This document shows positions 8,386 to 18,471 of a stretch of DNA of 51,650 bases, piece after piece. How positions within the stretch are numbered: position 1 is the stretch's first letter; each line of letters begins with the position of its first letter. The position numbers and the translations under genes are program-made. Under the pieces are notes generated by a model. It ran no database searches. It saw only the letters and a list, made by a program, of their open reading frames with translations, and was not told where the DNA came from. This stretch comes from Candidatus Fermentithermobacillaceae bacterium (GTDB lineage Bacteria > Bacillota > Sulfobacillia > Fermentithermobacillales > Fermentithermobacillaceae): NCBI GenBank assembly GCA_018052455.1, contig JAGPNE010000003.1, positions 1 to 51,650 of the forward strand. Reading direction: 5' to 3'.

Positions 8386-9564
8386 TTATGCAAATCTGCC
8401 CCTTCCCGCTATCCTCCATACGTTGTTTACTACACGATTTCTTGTAGCATACATTAGATCATGGAGATTAACCGTAGTGCAGCAGTGAGAAGGAATCAGG
8501 TGTATTTTGCTTCCAACGTCTAGGTCGGAAGTGTCTGATCCATACAATTTGTCTAAGCGACTAAGGTAAGGTTTTTCGGTGTCCCGGGAACGCGGATCGG
8601 ATACCAGAGTAATGTACTCCTCTGACATACTCTTCACTTTTAGATTGCTTGAAGGCAGAGTTAGTACAATCCCAAACTCTTCACTCATGGATTTTGTGCC
8701 GGCATCGCAGATATACACATCTTTTTCAGGGTGACTTACCACAGAAGTAAGTACGCTAAGAGACTGCTCGAAGTCTACTCCCTCAACGTCAGCATATCTG
8801 GAATCCATAAAGATGTACGAACCCGCCTGAATATCGGTGATACCTTCCTGGACCCCTGCGATTAGGTATGTTCCTGTTCCGGCAGAACTCACGATCTTAG
8901 GTTCAAATCCAGCCAAAGACAGCGCTTCTTTGTAAGAAAGCAGCATCTTGTATGCTCTCCCAGATGCGTCCCTACGTTCTTCTAGGGATTCTATGAAAAC
9001 GCAATGACCCTCGTAGCCCATTATGCCTTCGTACTTGACTCCCGGCAGATTTGATACAAGACTTGCGAGCTTAATCGCATGGTCAACGTCTCGGACTCCC
9101 GCCCGGCCATGACCTATATCCACCTCAACAATGATGCCTACTTCTACACCATGAGAATGTGCGCAGTCTGAAATATCGGTCAGGTTTCGTTGGTAGTCTA
9201 CCGCAATTTTCACGTCCGCCTTGTTAGCCAAAAGCACCGCTCGTTCGATCTTTTCTCTGCTCACCACGCGGTTAGTGATAAGAACATCATCTATCCCACC
9301 ATCGACCAGTATCTCTGCTTCTCCGACAGTGGCACACGTAATCCCTACTGCACCCTTTTGCATCTGCATTCTAGCTATTGGCGGAGTCTTGTGAGTTTTG
9401 GCGTGCGGCCTCAGCTGTACGCTGCCTTTTGACAAAAACTCCATCATCCTATCCATGTTCCGCTCCATGATGTCCAGATCTAGGACTAATGCGGGGGTTT
9501 CAACTTCACTTATATCCTTCCCCACAAAACCGTCGACCTGTTTCTTCTCTGTTTCTGTAAGCAC
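8386..9564 (-). CDS. D-threonine aldolase / D-serine dehydratase-like PLP enzyme (fold type III)
   Basis: A 392-residue protein with an alanine-racemase-like barrel then a D-serine-dehydratase-type beta domain. The N-terminal ETPALVLDLDIMERNMDRM and RPHAKTHKTPPIA hold the PLP-binding lysine. VEVDIGHGRAGV and GYEGH line the phosphate side. The C-terminal PSHCCTTVNLHD carries the His-x-Cys zinc-ligand pattern of eukaryotic-type D-serine dehydratases. Family activities are D-threonine to glycine plus acetaldehyde, or D-serine dehydration; sequence alone does not decide. The GTG start has GGAGG seven bases upstream. Next to kbl it points to threonine/glycine metabolism. Confidence 0.85.
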   Translation of the reverse strand: MLTETEKKQVDGFVGKDISEVETPALVLDLDIMERNMDRMMEFLSKGSVQLRPHAKTHKTPPIARMQMQKGAVGITCATVGEAEILVDGGIDDVLITNRVVSREKIERAVLLANKADVKIAVDYQRNLTDISDCAHSHGVEVGIIVEVDIGHGRAGVRDVDHAIKLASLVSNLPGVKYEGIMGYEGHCVFIESLEERRDASGRAYKMLLSYKEALSLAGFEPKIVSSAGTGTYLIAGVQEGITDIQAGSYIFMDSRYADVEGVDFEQSLSVLTSVVSHPEKDVYICDAGTKSMSEEFGIVLTLPSSNLKVKSMSEEYITLVSDPRSRDTEKPYLSRLDKLYGSDTSDLDVGSKIHLIPSHCCTTVNLHDLMYATRNRVVNNVWRIAGRGRFA

Positions 9565-9612
9565 CGTAGTTCCTCCATTCTACCTGTCTCCATTAAGCAT
9601 GCCACAAACAAA

Positions 9613-10590
9613 TCAAGTGTAAAACACCACCACATCTCCGTCGTGAAGGACATGGTCTCTTGGAACCATTTGCCCTTCAAAAACGCCTTTGCCCCAGACT
9701 CTTGCATATCTGAGGTTTTGCGCGATCTCCTTATGTATAGATTGGGCTGCCTCTAGAACGGTTACTCCTTTATCCAGAACAAAAGGCTCTCGATAGTCGA
9801 CCTTCTTACCAGGAGGTCGAGTATAGACACGGATCTTGCCCAAGACATCAAAAAACAGCTTTGAAGCCAAAACATCTAAGCCTTCTCCTGAGAGCGCCGA
9901 GCAAGGCACAATCTCTATTGCTTCGGGTATTACGTCTCTTAAAAGTTCAATTCTTGTGTCAGCGCCAGGCATGTCACATTTGTTTGCTGCACAGATAGCC
10001 CGTTTTTCAGTAAAATCCAATTCGCCTTCATTCTTGAGGCGAACACTATTTTCGTCCATAAAAGCTATGAGATTCTCTGCATGCTCTAGCACATCGTCGT
10101 CACCTGCATCAAAAACAAGCAGAATCCCATCGGATAGTCGCAAGGTAGCCCACATCCATGGCTGCGCGTTATCTGGGGTAATAGGCGGCATGTCGACCAG
10201 CTGAATTTGAACGTTTTCCCACTGTGCCATGCCAGGCAAGGGCATCCTCGTAGTAAACGGATAATCTGCTACCTCTGGATTGGCTCTAGACATGCTTTTG
10301 AGCATCATAGACTTGCCCGAATTGGGCGGTCCTACAAGAACTACCTGCCCTGCACCTTCCTTCTCTATTCTAAAAAACTCCCGTCGCCTGGGGCCCTTCT
10401 TGCCCGATCTCATCTCGCTTCTTAGTTTTGATATTTTCCGCTTTATCTCCCCTTGCATTTTCTCAGTTCCTTTATGCTTAGGGATAGTAGCTAGCATCTC
10501 CTCTAGAGCAGCAAATCTCTCTTCATCGGTAATGGCTTGTCTGTATCTTTTTTCCGCTTGAATGAACTCCGGCCCCAAATTGGCTGGCAA
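9613..10590 (-). CDS. DRG/Obg-related GTPase with C-terminal TGS domain
   Basis: A 325-residue protein. A helical N-terminal segment of about 80 residues (KHKGTEKMQGEIKRKISKLR) resembles the helix-turn-helix region of DRG proteins. The G domain follows: G1 GPPNSGKS near residue 87, a PFTTRMPLPGM switch I, G3 DMPP in place of the usual DxPG, and G4 NKCD. A TGS domain (VLDKGVTVLEAAQSIHKEI to HDGDVVVFYT) ends the protein. DRGs are ribosome-linked GTPases typical of archaea and eukaryotes; bacterial copies are uncommon. The TTG start is set by AAAGGAGGTGAT nine bases upstream. A separate unit between addA and the D-threonine aldolase-like gene. Confidence 0.85.
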   Translation of the reverse strand: MPANLGPEFIQAEKRYRQAITDEERFAALEEMLATIPKHKGTEKMQGEIKRKISKLRSEMRSGKKGPRRREFFRIEKEGAGQVVLVGPPNSGKSMMLKSMSRANPEVADYPFTTRMPLPGMAQWENVQIQLVDMPPITPDNAQPWMWATLRLSDGILLVFDAGDDDVLEHAENLIAFMDENSVRLKNEGELDFTEKRAICAANKCDMPGADTRIELLRDVIPEAIEIVPCSALSGEGLDVLASKLFFDVLGKIRVYTRPPGKKVDYREPFVLDKGVTVLEAAQSIHKEIAQNLRYARVWGKGVFEGQMVPRDHVLHDGDVVVFYT

Positions 10591-10691
10591 GCAAGATCAC
10601 CTCCTTTTTGCCTCTACTCACGCATATACAACGCGTCTCGTCACATCTGTATATGTTATCCAAATATGTAATGCACACTTCTTGTCTACTG

Positions 10692-13600
10692 CTAAATCTG
10701 TCTAACCCCACTTATGTCGCTCAAGTAGTTACGCCAATCAACCTCGACTTCTCTTCCCAAAGTCAGAAAACATATGACCGAATGTACCACAGGAATTCCC
10801 AGAATCATCTCGGCAGCGTAAGAGTAAAGGGCAATCTGAGGCGCGTAGCTCTCCACAGTCCTAGGCAGTTCTTCCAAGGTTATCGAGTCTGTCTTGTAAT
10901 CCAATATTGTAAGAGCATCTCCGTGTTCTATCAAGACGTCAATTATTCCTTGCACCACAACATAGTCTTTTCTCTCGGAAGACTCATTTGACGCTCCACG
11001 ATCACACATTTCAAATAGGGGAACGACCTTGGTTGAAGTTCCAGACCCTGGTTCGACAATTCCTACATCAAGCCTCATGGTAAAAGGGACTTCTCGCCTG
11101 ACGTGTGGGAGCGAGGTCCGCAGTATGTTGCCTGTTGGGGACTGCAGAAACCGCAAAATCCTCGAAACGTCATCGTCTAGTATGTGTTCCTTTTCTAAAA
11201 ACCCAATACTAGAAAGCCTCTCGATCTCATCTAATATACGTTCCTCACTCATCGCTAGGTCCAGGCTCATCTTGGCCATAAGAGCGTGTACAGCAATGCC
11301 CCGTTCCACTCCCGAAGGCACCTTGCGTTCGGTAAATGAAAGCCTCTTTGTCGGGGGCGGAAGAACCCGAAATATATCTTCATCAAGATCTAGCCTCGAT
11401 TTGAGCTCTCCCACACTCATTTTTGCAGGTGTTGAAGTAAGAGGTCTGTAACCATAATCCCACTCCAATCTGCGCTTGACCTCAGAGTAGACGCTTTCGT
11501 CCATTGGAGAACTAGGAGGCAGCAGTTGTCTTATCTCATTGTACTTGATCGAAGATTCGTAAATGGTTCTCGCAAAAGGTTCAGGAATTATGGAGCCTCC
11601 ATCTATCCCATACAGCAACAGCCTAAAAGGTACATTCTGTGTAAGCTCCGGAACCACCTGAGGAGTCTCTGAGCCCAACTCTTTGAGCACACACGGAAGC
11701 AGCCAGTCCAAATATGTCCTGGCTGAAGATACATCCAGCCTCTTCCATGTTTGAATCTTTCCATCCAAATCTCTCGCTGAACCTACCAAGTATAGTTTTT
11801 CTTTAGCCCTTGTCATTGCCACATACAAGATGCGCATTTCTTCTGCCAGATTGTCTTTTTGTATCTGGAATCTGTTTGCCTGGTACGCTAAAGTAGGGTA
11901 TTTTATCCTACTATTTAGATCACAAAAAACCGCACCAATGCCTAGATCCTTCTGAAATAGGATGTCAGAGTGGAGATCTTGCATATTGAACTGTTTGCCC
12001 AAATCAGCCACAAAAACAATCGGGAACTCCAATCCCTTTGCTCTGTGCACAGACAAGATCTGAACAACGTCTTCGCTCTCGCCCAGAGTTCTAGCAGTAC
12101 CCAAATCTCCCTCGGATTCTTGTATTCTCTCTATGAACCTAAGAAAGCGGAAAAGCCCGTGACGACCGAAACTGTCAAATTCCATTGCACGATTCACGAG
12201 AGCTCTCAGATTGGCCTGCCTCTGGGGTCCGCCTGGGAGCCCACCGACATAGTCGTAGTACGCCGTTTCTTTCAACACGGTCCATAGCGCATGAGCCAGC
12301 GGAACTCTTCTAAACATTGTGCGCCATGACTGGAGCTGGTCTAAGAACCTCGACACAATACTGCTGAGCTCGATCACTTCTGATTTGTCAAGTTCAAGTT
12401 TGGCGCATTCATCAAAAGCAACATTCTGCTGATCCTGCCACAACAGTGAAAAGTCCTCCAATGAGTCGTATAGCTCATCTCGAGGCTCTAACACCCTTAT
12501 GATCGCTATGTCCCTGGGGGAAAGCCCGACCACAGGTGAGCGAAGAACCGCCGCTAGAGGTATGTCTTGTCTTGGATTATCCATTACAGAGAGGATGGCT
12601 AGACTTACCTCTACTTCTCGGGCCCTGAAGTACCCTGTTCCTAGCTCAGAATAAACAGGGATACCGCATTTCTGGAATATGTCAATTACCACATTGGCCC
12701 TATCTTTTGTTGCACGCATAAGAATTGCTATGTCCTTGTATGTGCAATTTCTGTAACGGCTCAGATCAGAATCCCATACTACAAAAGGCGAAGAAGGATT
12801 CACCAATTCTTGTATCTTCGAGGCCATCACAAGAGCTTCTTTCTCCAGAGATTCGTACTCTTCAACCGCCCCATCTCCCTCGCCTGCTGCCATATCCAGA
12901 ACAACCCTATCCCCCGTGCTTTGGGCCTCTCTACCTTCAATCTGTTGTTTCCTATGGGCGTTCAATGGTCGATCCTGATTCTTCCTTTCGACAAGTAAAA
13001 TCTCAGCAGTTAAAGAACAATTCTCAGAAGCATCGGGATAATGAGCACCCAAGTTCAGCCTGCTATCATTTGTATAGTCAATTTCGGCTACTTCTTTTTT
13101 CATTACCTTTTCAAACACATAGTTTACTGCGTCAACAACTTCTTTTCTGCTCCTGAAGTTCTTGGATAGATCGACTCTTACGCCGTGAGCGTTCGGGTCT
13201 ACATAGCGTTCTTCATCTACATGTTGGAACAAGTTGTACTTCTCCAAGAATATCCGCGGCTCTGCAAGCCTAAAACGGTATATGCTCTGCTTTATATCTC
13301 CAACCATAAAGACGTTGTTTTCTTTTGATACAAGAGAAATGATCTCCTCTTGTATTGGATTTGTGTCTTGATATTCATCAACAAAGATATAGTCGTAGTT
13401 CTCTCCAATTTCGCGAGCTAGCCTGCAATCGTCCTGCTTCAAGATACTGAGGCAATATACCTCCAGATCCGAGAAATCTACTCCGCCCCGAGACTTTTTC
13501 TTCTCCGTGTATTTTTTATCCAATTCTAACACCAAGTCTATGAGGCACCTCACATAGGGCGCCTGCTCTGCAACCTCCTGCAACACCCCGCCGGACGGCC

Positions 13601-14714
13601 TCATAAGAACGTTCTTGGAAGCGGACTTGAAATTCTTCTTGTATATATCCCTGCACTCTTTGGCCCTATCTAGCAGTTCCGCTCTAACCTCACCAATCTT
13701 TTTTGGCGGAAGCTTAGCAAATTCAAACTCTTCGACCATTTGTCGAATCGAACCCAAAACGCGCGTTGCCTGTACGTCTGACCCCACAGACTTCCTATCT
13801 GGTCTTTGGCGTCGATCTTCACCTGAAACAAGAGTCATTGCTTCGTGTGCTAACTGATTCAACCTTCGGAGAAACGAGGCTTCTTCGCTTATAACTGGCA
13901 AATAGTGCTTAGGACCGTAAGGCAACGAACATATTGCTTCGGCCTCTTGCGAGTATAAAACTGCGCTATTGAGTTCAGAAATAAGTGCATCGATGAGTAC
14001 TCGAGCCCATGGCAGCGTAAGAAATATCCCATCAAGTTGATAGGCCGCTGCCTCAGTGTCTAGTTTCGACACCTGCTCCATGAGAAACGACATGTTTTCG
14101 TACCAAGTGTACGCTTCTTCCAGCCATTCATGAGCCGAAGGTTGGGTCTTGCAAAAATCGTACAATCTCAAAACCGTATCCTTGAGATCCTCGTCAACTC
14201 CTGACCCACCATACATTTCAACTAAATTCACAAACGTCTCATATTCCCTAGACTCGTTCTGGTACCACCGTTCAAAAACTTCGTCCAGAGCTTCCAAACG
14301 CAATAGTTCCGCCTCGTTGGAATCTAAAACCCGAAATGTTGGGTCTAGATCCACAAGGTAGAAATAGCGCTTTACCACAGAAAGACAAAATGCGTGTATG
14401 GTAGAAATCTGGGCCCGATCCATAAGAGATAATTGTCTTTTTATTCGGTCATCTGAAGGTCTGGAATCATTGGCTTCGCGCAACGCTGTGCGTACCCTAT
14501 CCTTGACTTCAAGGGCAGCTTTCTCAGTAAAGGTAACCACCAAGAGCCTCTCAATATCACAAGGTTCATCCTCAGACAGCACATGCCTTATTATTCTCTC
14601 TACAAGAACGGCCGTTTTGCCCGTTCCAGCGGCGGCCGAAACCAGCATGTTCTTGCCGCCTACTTCGATGGCAAGACGCTGCTCAGATGTCCATTCCCTT
14701 TTTGCGGAACCCAC
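10692..14714 (-). CDS. addA: AddA helicase-nuclease subunit
   Basis: A 1340-residue UvrD-type helicase with C-terminal RecB-like nuclease, the larger subunit of the AddAB double-strand-break resection enzyme. Motif I is AAAGTGKTAVLVERI near residue 27. Motif II is VDEYQDTNPIQ, and motif V/VI regions include VHRAKGLEFPIVFV and YVAMTRAKEKLYLVG. The nuclease domain shows RGIAVHALMAKM, ILDYKTD and YAPQIALYSYA. The start is GTG at 14714, immediately after the addB TAG stop, with GGAGAAGG inside the addB end as ribosome-binding site. Translation is therefore probably coupled to addB. Confidence 0.96.
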   Translation of the reverse strand: MGSAKREWTSEQRLAIEVGGKNMLVSAAAGTGKTAVLVERIIRHVLSEDEPCDIERLLVVTFTEKAALEVKDRVRTALREANDSRPSDDRIKRQLSLMDRAQISTIHAFCLSVVKRYFYLVDLDPTFRVLDSNEAELLRLEALDEVFERWYQNESREYETFVNLVEMYGGSGVDEDLKDTVLRLYDFCKTQPSAHEWLEEAYTWYENMSFLMEQVSKLDTEAAAYQLDGIFLTLPWARVLIDALISELNSAVLYSQEAEAICSLPYGPKHYLPVISEEASFLRRLNQLAHEAMTLVSGEDRRQRPDRKSVGSDVQATRVLGSIRQMVEEFEFAKLPPKKIGEVRAELLDRAKECRDIYKKNFKSASKNVLMRPSGGVLQEVAEQAPYVRCLIDLVLELDKKYTEKKKSRGGVDFSDLEVYCLSILKQDDCRLAREIGENYDYIFVDEYQDTNPIQEEIISLVSKENNVFMVGDIKQSIYRFRLAEPRIFLEKYNLFQHVDEERYVDPNAHGVRVDLSKNFRSRKEVVDAVNYVFEKVMKKEVAEIDYTNDSRLNLGAHYPDASENCSLTAEILLVERKNQDRPLNAHRKQQIEGREAQSTGDRVVLDMAAGEGDGAVEEYESLEKEALVMASKIQELVNPSSPFVVWDSDLSRYRNCTYKDIAILMRATKDRANVVIDIFQKCGIPVYSELGTGYFRAREVEVSLAILSVMDNPRQDIPLAAVLRSPVVGLSPRDIAIIRVLEPRDELYDSLEDFSLLWQDQQNVAFDECAKLELDKSEVIELSSIVSRFLDQLQSWRTMFRRVPLAHALWTVLKETAYYDYVGGLPGGPQRQANLRALVNRAMEFDSFGRHGLFRFLRFIERIQESEGDLGTARTLGESEDVVQILSVHRAKGLEFPIVFVADLGKQFNMQDLHSDILFQKDLGIGAVFCDLNSRIKYPTLAYQANRFQIQKDNLAEEMRILYVAMTRAKEKLYLVGSARDLDGKIQTWKRLDVSSARTYLDWLLPCVLKELGSETPQVVPELTQNVPFRLLLYGIDGGSIIPEPFARTIYESSIKYNEIRQLLPPSSPMDESVYSEVKRRLEWDYGYRPLTSTPAKMSVGELKSRLDLDEDIFRVLPPPTKRLSFTERKVPSGVERGIAVHALMAKMSLDLAMSEERILDEIERLSSIGFLEKEHILDDDVSRILRFLQSPTGNILRTSLPHVRREVPFTMRLDVGIVEPGSGTSTKVVPLFEMCDRGASNESSERKDYVVVQGIIDVLIEHGDALTILDYKTDSITLEELPRTVESYAPQIALYSYAAEMILGIPVVHSVICFLTLGREVEVDWRNYLSDISGVRQI

Positions 14715-17700
14715 CTAGTCCTTCTCCCCCTTAGCGTCATTCATGATAGCATCCCAAATTGCATTTTTCGGAATATTCCTTAACACCCTGTATTCATTCC
14801 CCTCGAGAAGAACATCGAAAACACAAAAAGACTCAAACGGACAGTAAGTGCATCCACGCATTTCATTTTTCAGGAATGGGGAAATATCTATCCGCCCTGA
14901 GACTATCTCCGAAGAAATATCACTAACTCTTCTCATAACGTAGTTTAGCAAAGCCCTAACCTGGTCGTATGAGGCTGTTGACGAGGCAGCGCCCACGCCC
15001 GATTTCGTGAAAGTGACGCTCACTAGATCAGACTGCCCCGAGCTTGTAGTATTGTCCATTAGCCTAATTACATCCAAATCATCTACCAGGATGCCAGTCA
15101 TTTTGAGTTCCTTTTGTATCTCCTTCACAACTAGTTCTCTCTCACAAGGGCCCTCAGTTTCGATGAACGGATCCCTAATAGGCATATAAAAAGCACCGGC
15201 GGGCACCACATTTTTGAAAACACCTTTGGTAGCAAGGCCTTGTGTATCCAATGGGCTTAACAAGTATGGACTGTTCACTATTTCTTTCCACAAAGAAAGA
15301 GTAACACCCAGGTAAACCAAAAGTTGCATAGACAGGCCGTAATACACATCGTTGAGATCTAGCTTGTTGTGGCCTGATTTGTAATCTACTATACGGAAGA
15401 ATATTCTATCGTCCAGTTCAGCAGCATCTATCCTGTCTATCAGTCCTCGCACTAACACTTCATGACTTCCATCAATGTTGAGTGTAAGAGGCGGTATTGC
15501 CCCGCCTAATCCAAATGGGACCTCAACAGCTATTGGCCTGAATTTGCCCCTTTTTGCATGCTCCAAAAACACCTGTGCCGATCTTTTGAGTGTAGAACCC
15601 AGAGAGTTGGAGACATGTCTGTAGCGGAACGAGCTGAGAAACAGTTCGTTTTGAACCCTAGGAACGATTTCCTGAACAACTCCTTCCATAATCCTAGTAG
15701 CATCGGAATCGTCCAAACTTTCAACCGGGGTATCTTGCCTCATTATTCTACTAACAAATTCCTTCATTGCTTCATGGTAAAACGTGCCAGCTTTAGCAGG
15801 GTCAAGACTAAACACCTCTCGCTCCTTAAGGCCCAAGCCGTCACTGGAAAAGTGCTGGAAAGGACACACCTGGAAGCGCTCGAGCCTAGAGACACTTGTT
15901 TTCAAAGGCTTCCCATACAGTTTCTCAGCCAAGGGTTTCCCGAGAGGTGCCACAGCGTTTGAAAACCCCAAAGATCCAAGTATCTTGGCGGTTTTCCCTG
16001 TTCTTGAAGGCTCAAGCATCCACCTATATGCCTCTTGCCACACAATACCAGGAGAAATACCATGGCGAACCAATGAAAGACGTCGAGCCGTAAGCCCCCA
16101 TACACTCGCAGGAACCAAGTAGTCCAGGTCTTCTTCAGTGTTTCCTGAGGGATCCAAAGAAACATAACGCTCAGAAACGTTCACTGTATCCCTCAGCCAT
16201 TGGACTATAGGCGAAGGGAACAGTGCTTTGCCGTCGTTGTCTCCGAGTGGATATGACAAATAGAGCCTCTCTTGAGGTCGCGTAAGAGCCACGTATGCTA
16301 GATACTGCTCATGAAGCTGCTTTACCCTCGATGACGGCTCGAGATTTAGCCCCGCCCCCAAGAGGACTTCTCGATCTTTGTCAGTAAAAACCCCATCTTC
16401 TCCTTGTTTCTTGGGCAGCTCACCCTCGGTTGCCCCGAGTAGGAAAGTAACCTTACAATCAGGTTGTCTAGTCCTCTCCAAGCTGCCTACTAACACCTGA
16501 TCTACCGAAAGGGGAATCGCCCCCAATCTCATGTCTTGCAAACCTGCATCGATAAGCGAAGCATATGTTCTTACATCGCAAGGATGATCGCCCAGGATTT
16601 CTACTGTCTGCTCCAAGATTTCTACTGTTTTATCCCAGATACCTGCGTGCTCATAGGCAGCCATAAGGTCCCCTGACGCCTCACACTCATTTTGCCAACG
16701 CGCCAATACTGCAGGAACATCTAGTTGTATCAAAAGATCATAAACTGCCATCGAGATTTGTCTAGCCGTGAGCCCTTCCGGCAAGTTGAGAGTTTCTGAT
16801 TCGTCTTTCACATGAGCATCGGTACCTTTGAGTCTTGTGTAGAACTCCCCGAGTCCTACCATAGCTTGCTTCCTGACTGAATCTAGCTCTTCGCCGTAAT
16901 CTCTACCGCCAGATTCCTCGCCCCCAAAATCAGACAAGAACCTCCCTCGATACCGCCATGGCTCTGGACTAAGCCATGCTTCACCGCGTATTCCAGTGGC
17001 CAAAACAAAGTTCTCCAACTTGTCAATTGCCTGTCTCTCACAAGGCACAAGATCTGTCTTCAGATAGCGGAATACTGCGTCGAACGAAAAGCCAGTTAGA
17101 ACTACATCAAAAGCTGACCGTATAAGTTCTGCCATAGGGTGGTGCGACAGTGAACTTTTCTCATCGAGAAAGAAAGGAATATCGTAGTCATTGAAGACCA
17201 TTTCAATGAGATCTTTGTACTGCCGTAAGTCTCTCATCTCCAAGGTTATGTCCCTAAATGCAATTCCTCGGTCGCGGACCAATTTGGTGATTTCCCGCGC
17301 GGCGAACTCTATTTCTGCGCGCGGATTTGCAGCTGTTACTACAAGCACTCCATCGGAACTACTTGTTGAGTCGGCATCGCATTCATCTTCCACAGTGGAC
17401 GAAGATGGATCATGCGCCCAGAAACCAAGACGCCTGGTTGGACGATCTTTGTTCCTAAACTCGCGCTCGATCTTCAAAAGGTCCTTGTTCTTGAACCTAG
17501 GCAAAAAGCCATTTTCCCCAAGAAACAGTGTTCCTTCTACTGAAATTCCCCGCTCACTCGAGATTTCCATAACCTTTTCGTAGACTTCTCTTACTGGGTG
17601 AAACAAGCTCGTTTCTTTGGGTCTGTGCTGGATCTCCTCCCGATCCATACAAAGAGCTAAATTTACCTGCGAAGCTGTTTCCATGATTTCTGCAATCATC

Positions 17701-18353
17701 TCGTATTCCATGGGCGTAAACCCTGAGAACCCGTCTATCCATACAGTAGAACCCCTTATAAGGTCAGAGTCTCTAATACGGGGAGCAGCCAACGCGAGAT
17801 AGTCATCGGGATCTAGGAACCTGTCTGACACAAATTTCCTGTATTCACCATAGATCAAGCCTATGTCAGATAGTTTCTCGTGGAGAAAAGGAACATTGCT
17901 GGCGGCTTCTCCCAATTCGCGGACAAGATCATCAGGAGTAACCCCATACGCACTGAACTCAGAAAATGTGCTGATCAATGTATCTCTGAAACCAGGGTAG
18001 TCAACCATAGGACTGTACACCCTAAGTTTCTCCTTGCATTGCCACAATATCAATTGGACAGCCATACTACGACCGATTCGGGTGATAAAAGGAAGCGAAT
18101 ATCCACCGACCTCGTCTAATACCTGCAATGCTAGCCGTCTAAACCCCAGAATGTGAAGATCGGTAAAACCTCGGACCCTTCCATCCTTGAGAATAGAGCT
18201 TTCTACCTGGAACGTGGCTTGATCTGGAACAATCACGAGAAGCGGAGGATTGTTGACTCCCCGGGCACGAGACAAAATACAGTCTGAAACCGAGTCTACT
18301 ATGTGTTTCGTTTTTCCAGCGCCTGCAGGCCCAATTACAAAACGTATTCCCAT
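14715..18353 (-). CDS. addB: AddB helicase-nuclease subunit with Fe-S cluster
   Basis: About 1212 residues, the partner of AddA in resection and Chi recognition. The N-terminal MGIRFVIGPAGAGKT holds an intact Walker A. GSLERTRQPDCKVTFLLGATEGELP and YVALTRPQERLYLSYPLGDN are helicase-like. The C-terminal nuclease has RIVDYKSG and LSMQLLVYLGV. The Fe-S cysteines are CPFQHFS and the later C-x2-C-x5-C of GCTYCPFESFC. I chose ATG at 18353, where the family N-terminus begins and AGGATGG precedes it, over an upstream TTG at 18386 that lacks a site. First gene of the addBA pair; no clear promoter seen in the 85 bases before it. Confidence 0.95.
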   Translation of the reverse strand: MGIRFVIGPAGAGKTKHIVDSVSDCILSRARGVNNPPLLVIVPDQATFQVESSILKDGRVRGFTDLHILGFRRLALQVLDEVGGYSLPFITRIGRSMAVQLILWQCKEKLRVYSPMVDYPGFRDTLISTFSEFSAYGVTPDDLVRELGEAASNVPFLHEKLSDIGLIYGEYRKFVSDRFLDPDDYLALAAPRIRDSDLIRGSTVWIDGFSGFTPMEYEMIAEIMETASQVNLALCMDREEIQHRPKETSLFHPVREVYEKVMEISSERGISVEGTLFLGENGFLPRFKNKDLLKIEREFRNKDRPTRRLGFWAHDPSSSTVEDECDADSTSSSDGVLVVTAANPRAEIEFAAREITKLVRDRGIAFRDITLEMRDLRQYKDLIEMVFNDYDIPFFLDEKSSLSHHPMAELIRSAFDVVLTGFSFDAVFRYLKTDLVPCERQAIDKLENFVLATGIRGEAWLSPEPWRYRGRFLSDFGGEESGGRDYGEELDSVRKQAMVGLGEFYTRLKGTDAHVKDESETLNLPEGLTARQISMAVYDLLIQLDVPAVLARWQNECEASGDLMAAYEHAGIWDKTVEILEQTVEILGDHPCDVRTYASLIDAGLQDMRLGAIPLSVDQVLVGSLERTRQPDCKVTFLLGATEGELPKKQGEDGVFTDKDREVLLGAGLNLEPSSRVKQLHEQYLAYVALTRPQERLYLSYPLGDNDGKALFPSPIVQWLRDTVNVSERYVSLDPSGNTEEDLDYLVPASVWGLTARRLSLVRHGISPGIVWQEAYRWMLEPSRTGKTAKILGSLGFSNAVAPLGKPLAEKLYGKPLKTSVSRLERFQVCPFQHFSSDGLGLKEREVFSLDPAKAGTFYHEAMKEFVSRIMRQDTPVESLDDSDATRIMEGVVQEIVPRVQNELFLSSFRYRHVSNSLGSTLKRSAQVFLEHAKRGKFRPIAVEVPFGLGGAIPPLTLNIDGSHEVLVRGLIDRIDAAELDDRIFFRIVDYKSGHNKLDLNDVYYGLSMQLLVYLGVTLSLWKEIVNSPYLLSPLDTQGLATKGVFKNVVPAGAFYMPIRDPFIETEGPCERELVVKEIQKELKMTGILVDDLDVIRLMDNTTSSGQSDLVSVTFTKSGVGAASSTASYDQVRALLNYVMRRVSDISSEIVSGRIDISPFLKNEMRGCTYCPFESFCVFDVLLEGNEYRVLRNIPKNAIWDAIMNDAKGEKD

Positions 18354-18471
18354 AGTTGCAAACCATCCTAAAATCACATTAGCCAAAAAGGAAAAACTGT
18401 TTCATGTAACAAAGACAACCTTACGCAGCTGCTCACGCGCCTCTTTCTACGGACTCAGTCCCAGAGTGCAT

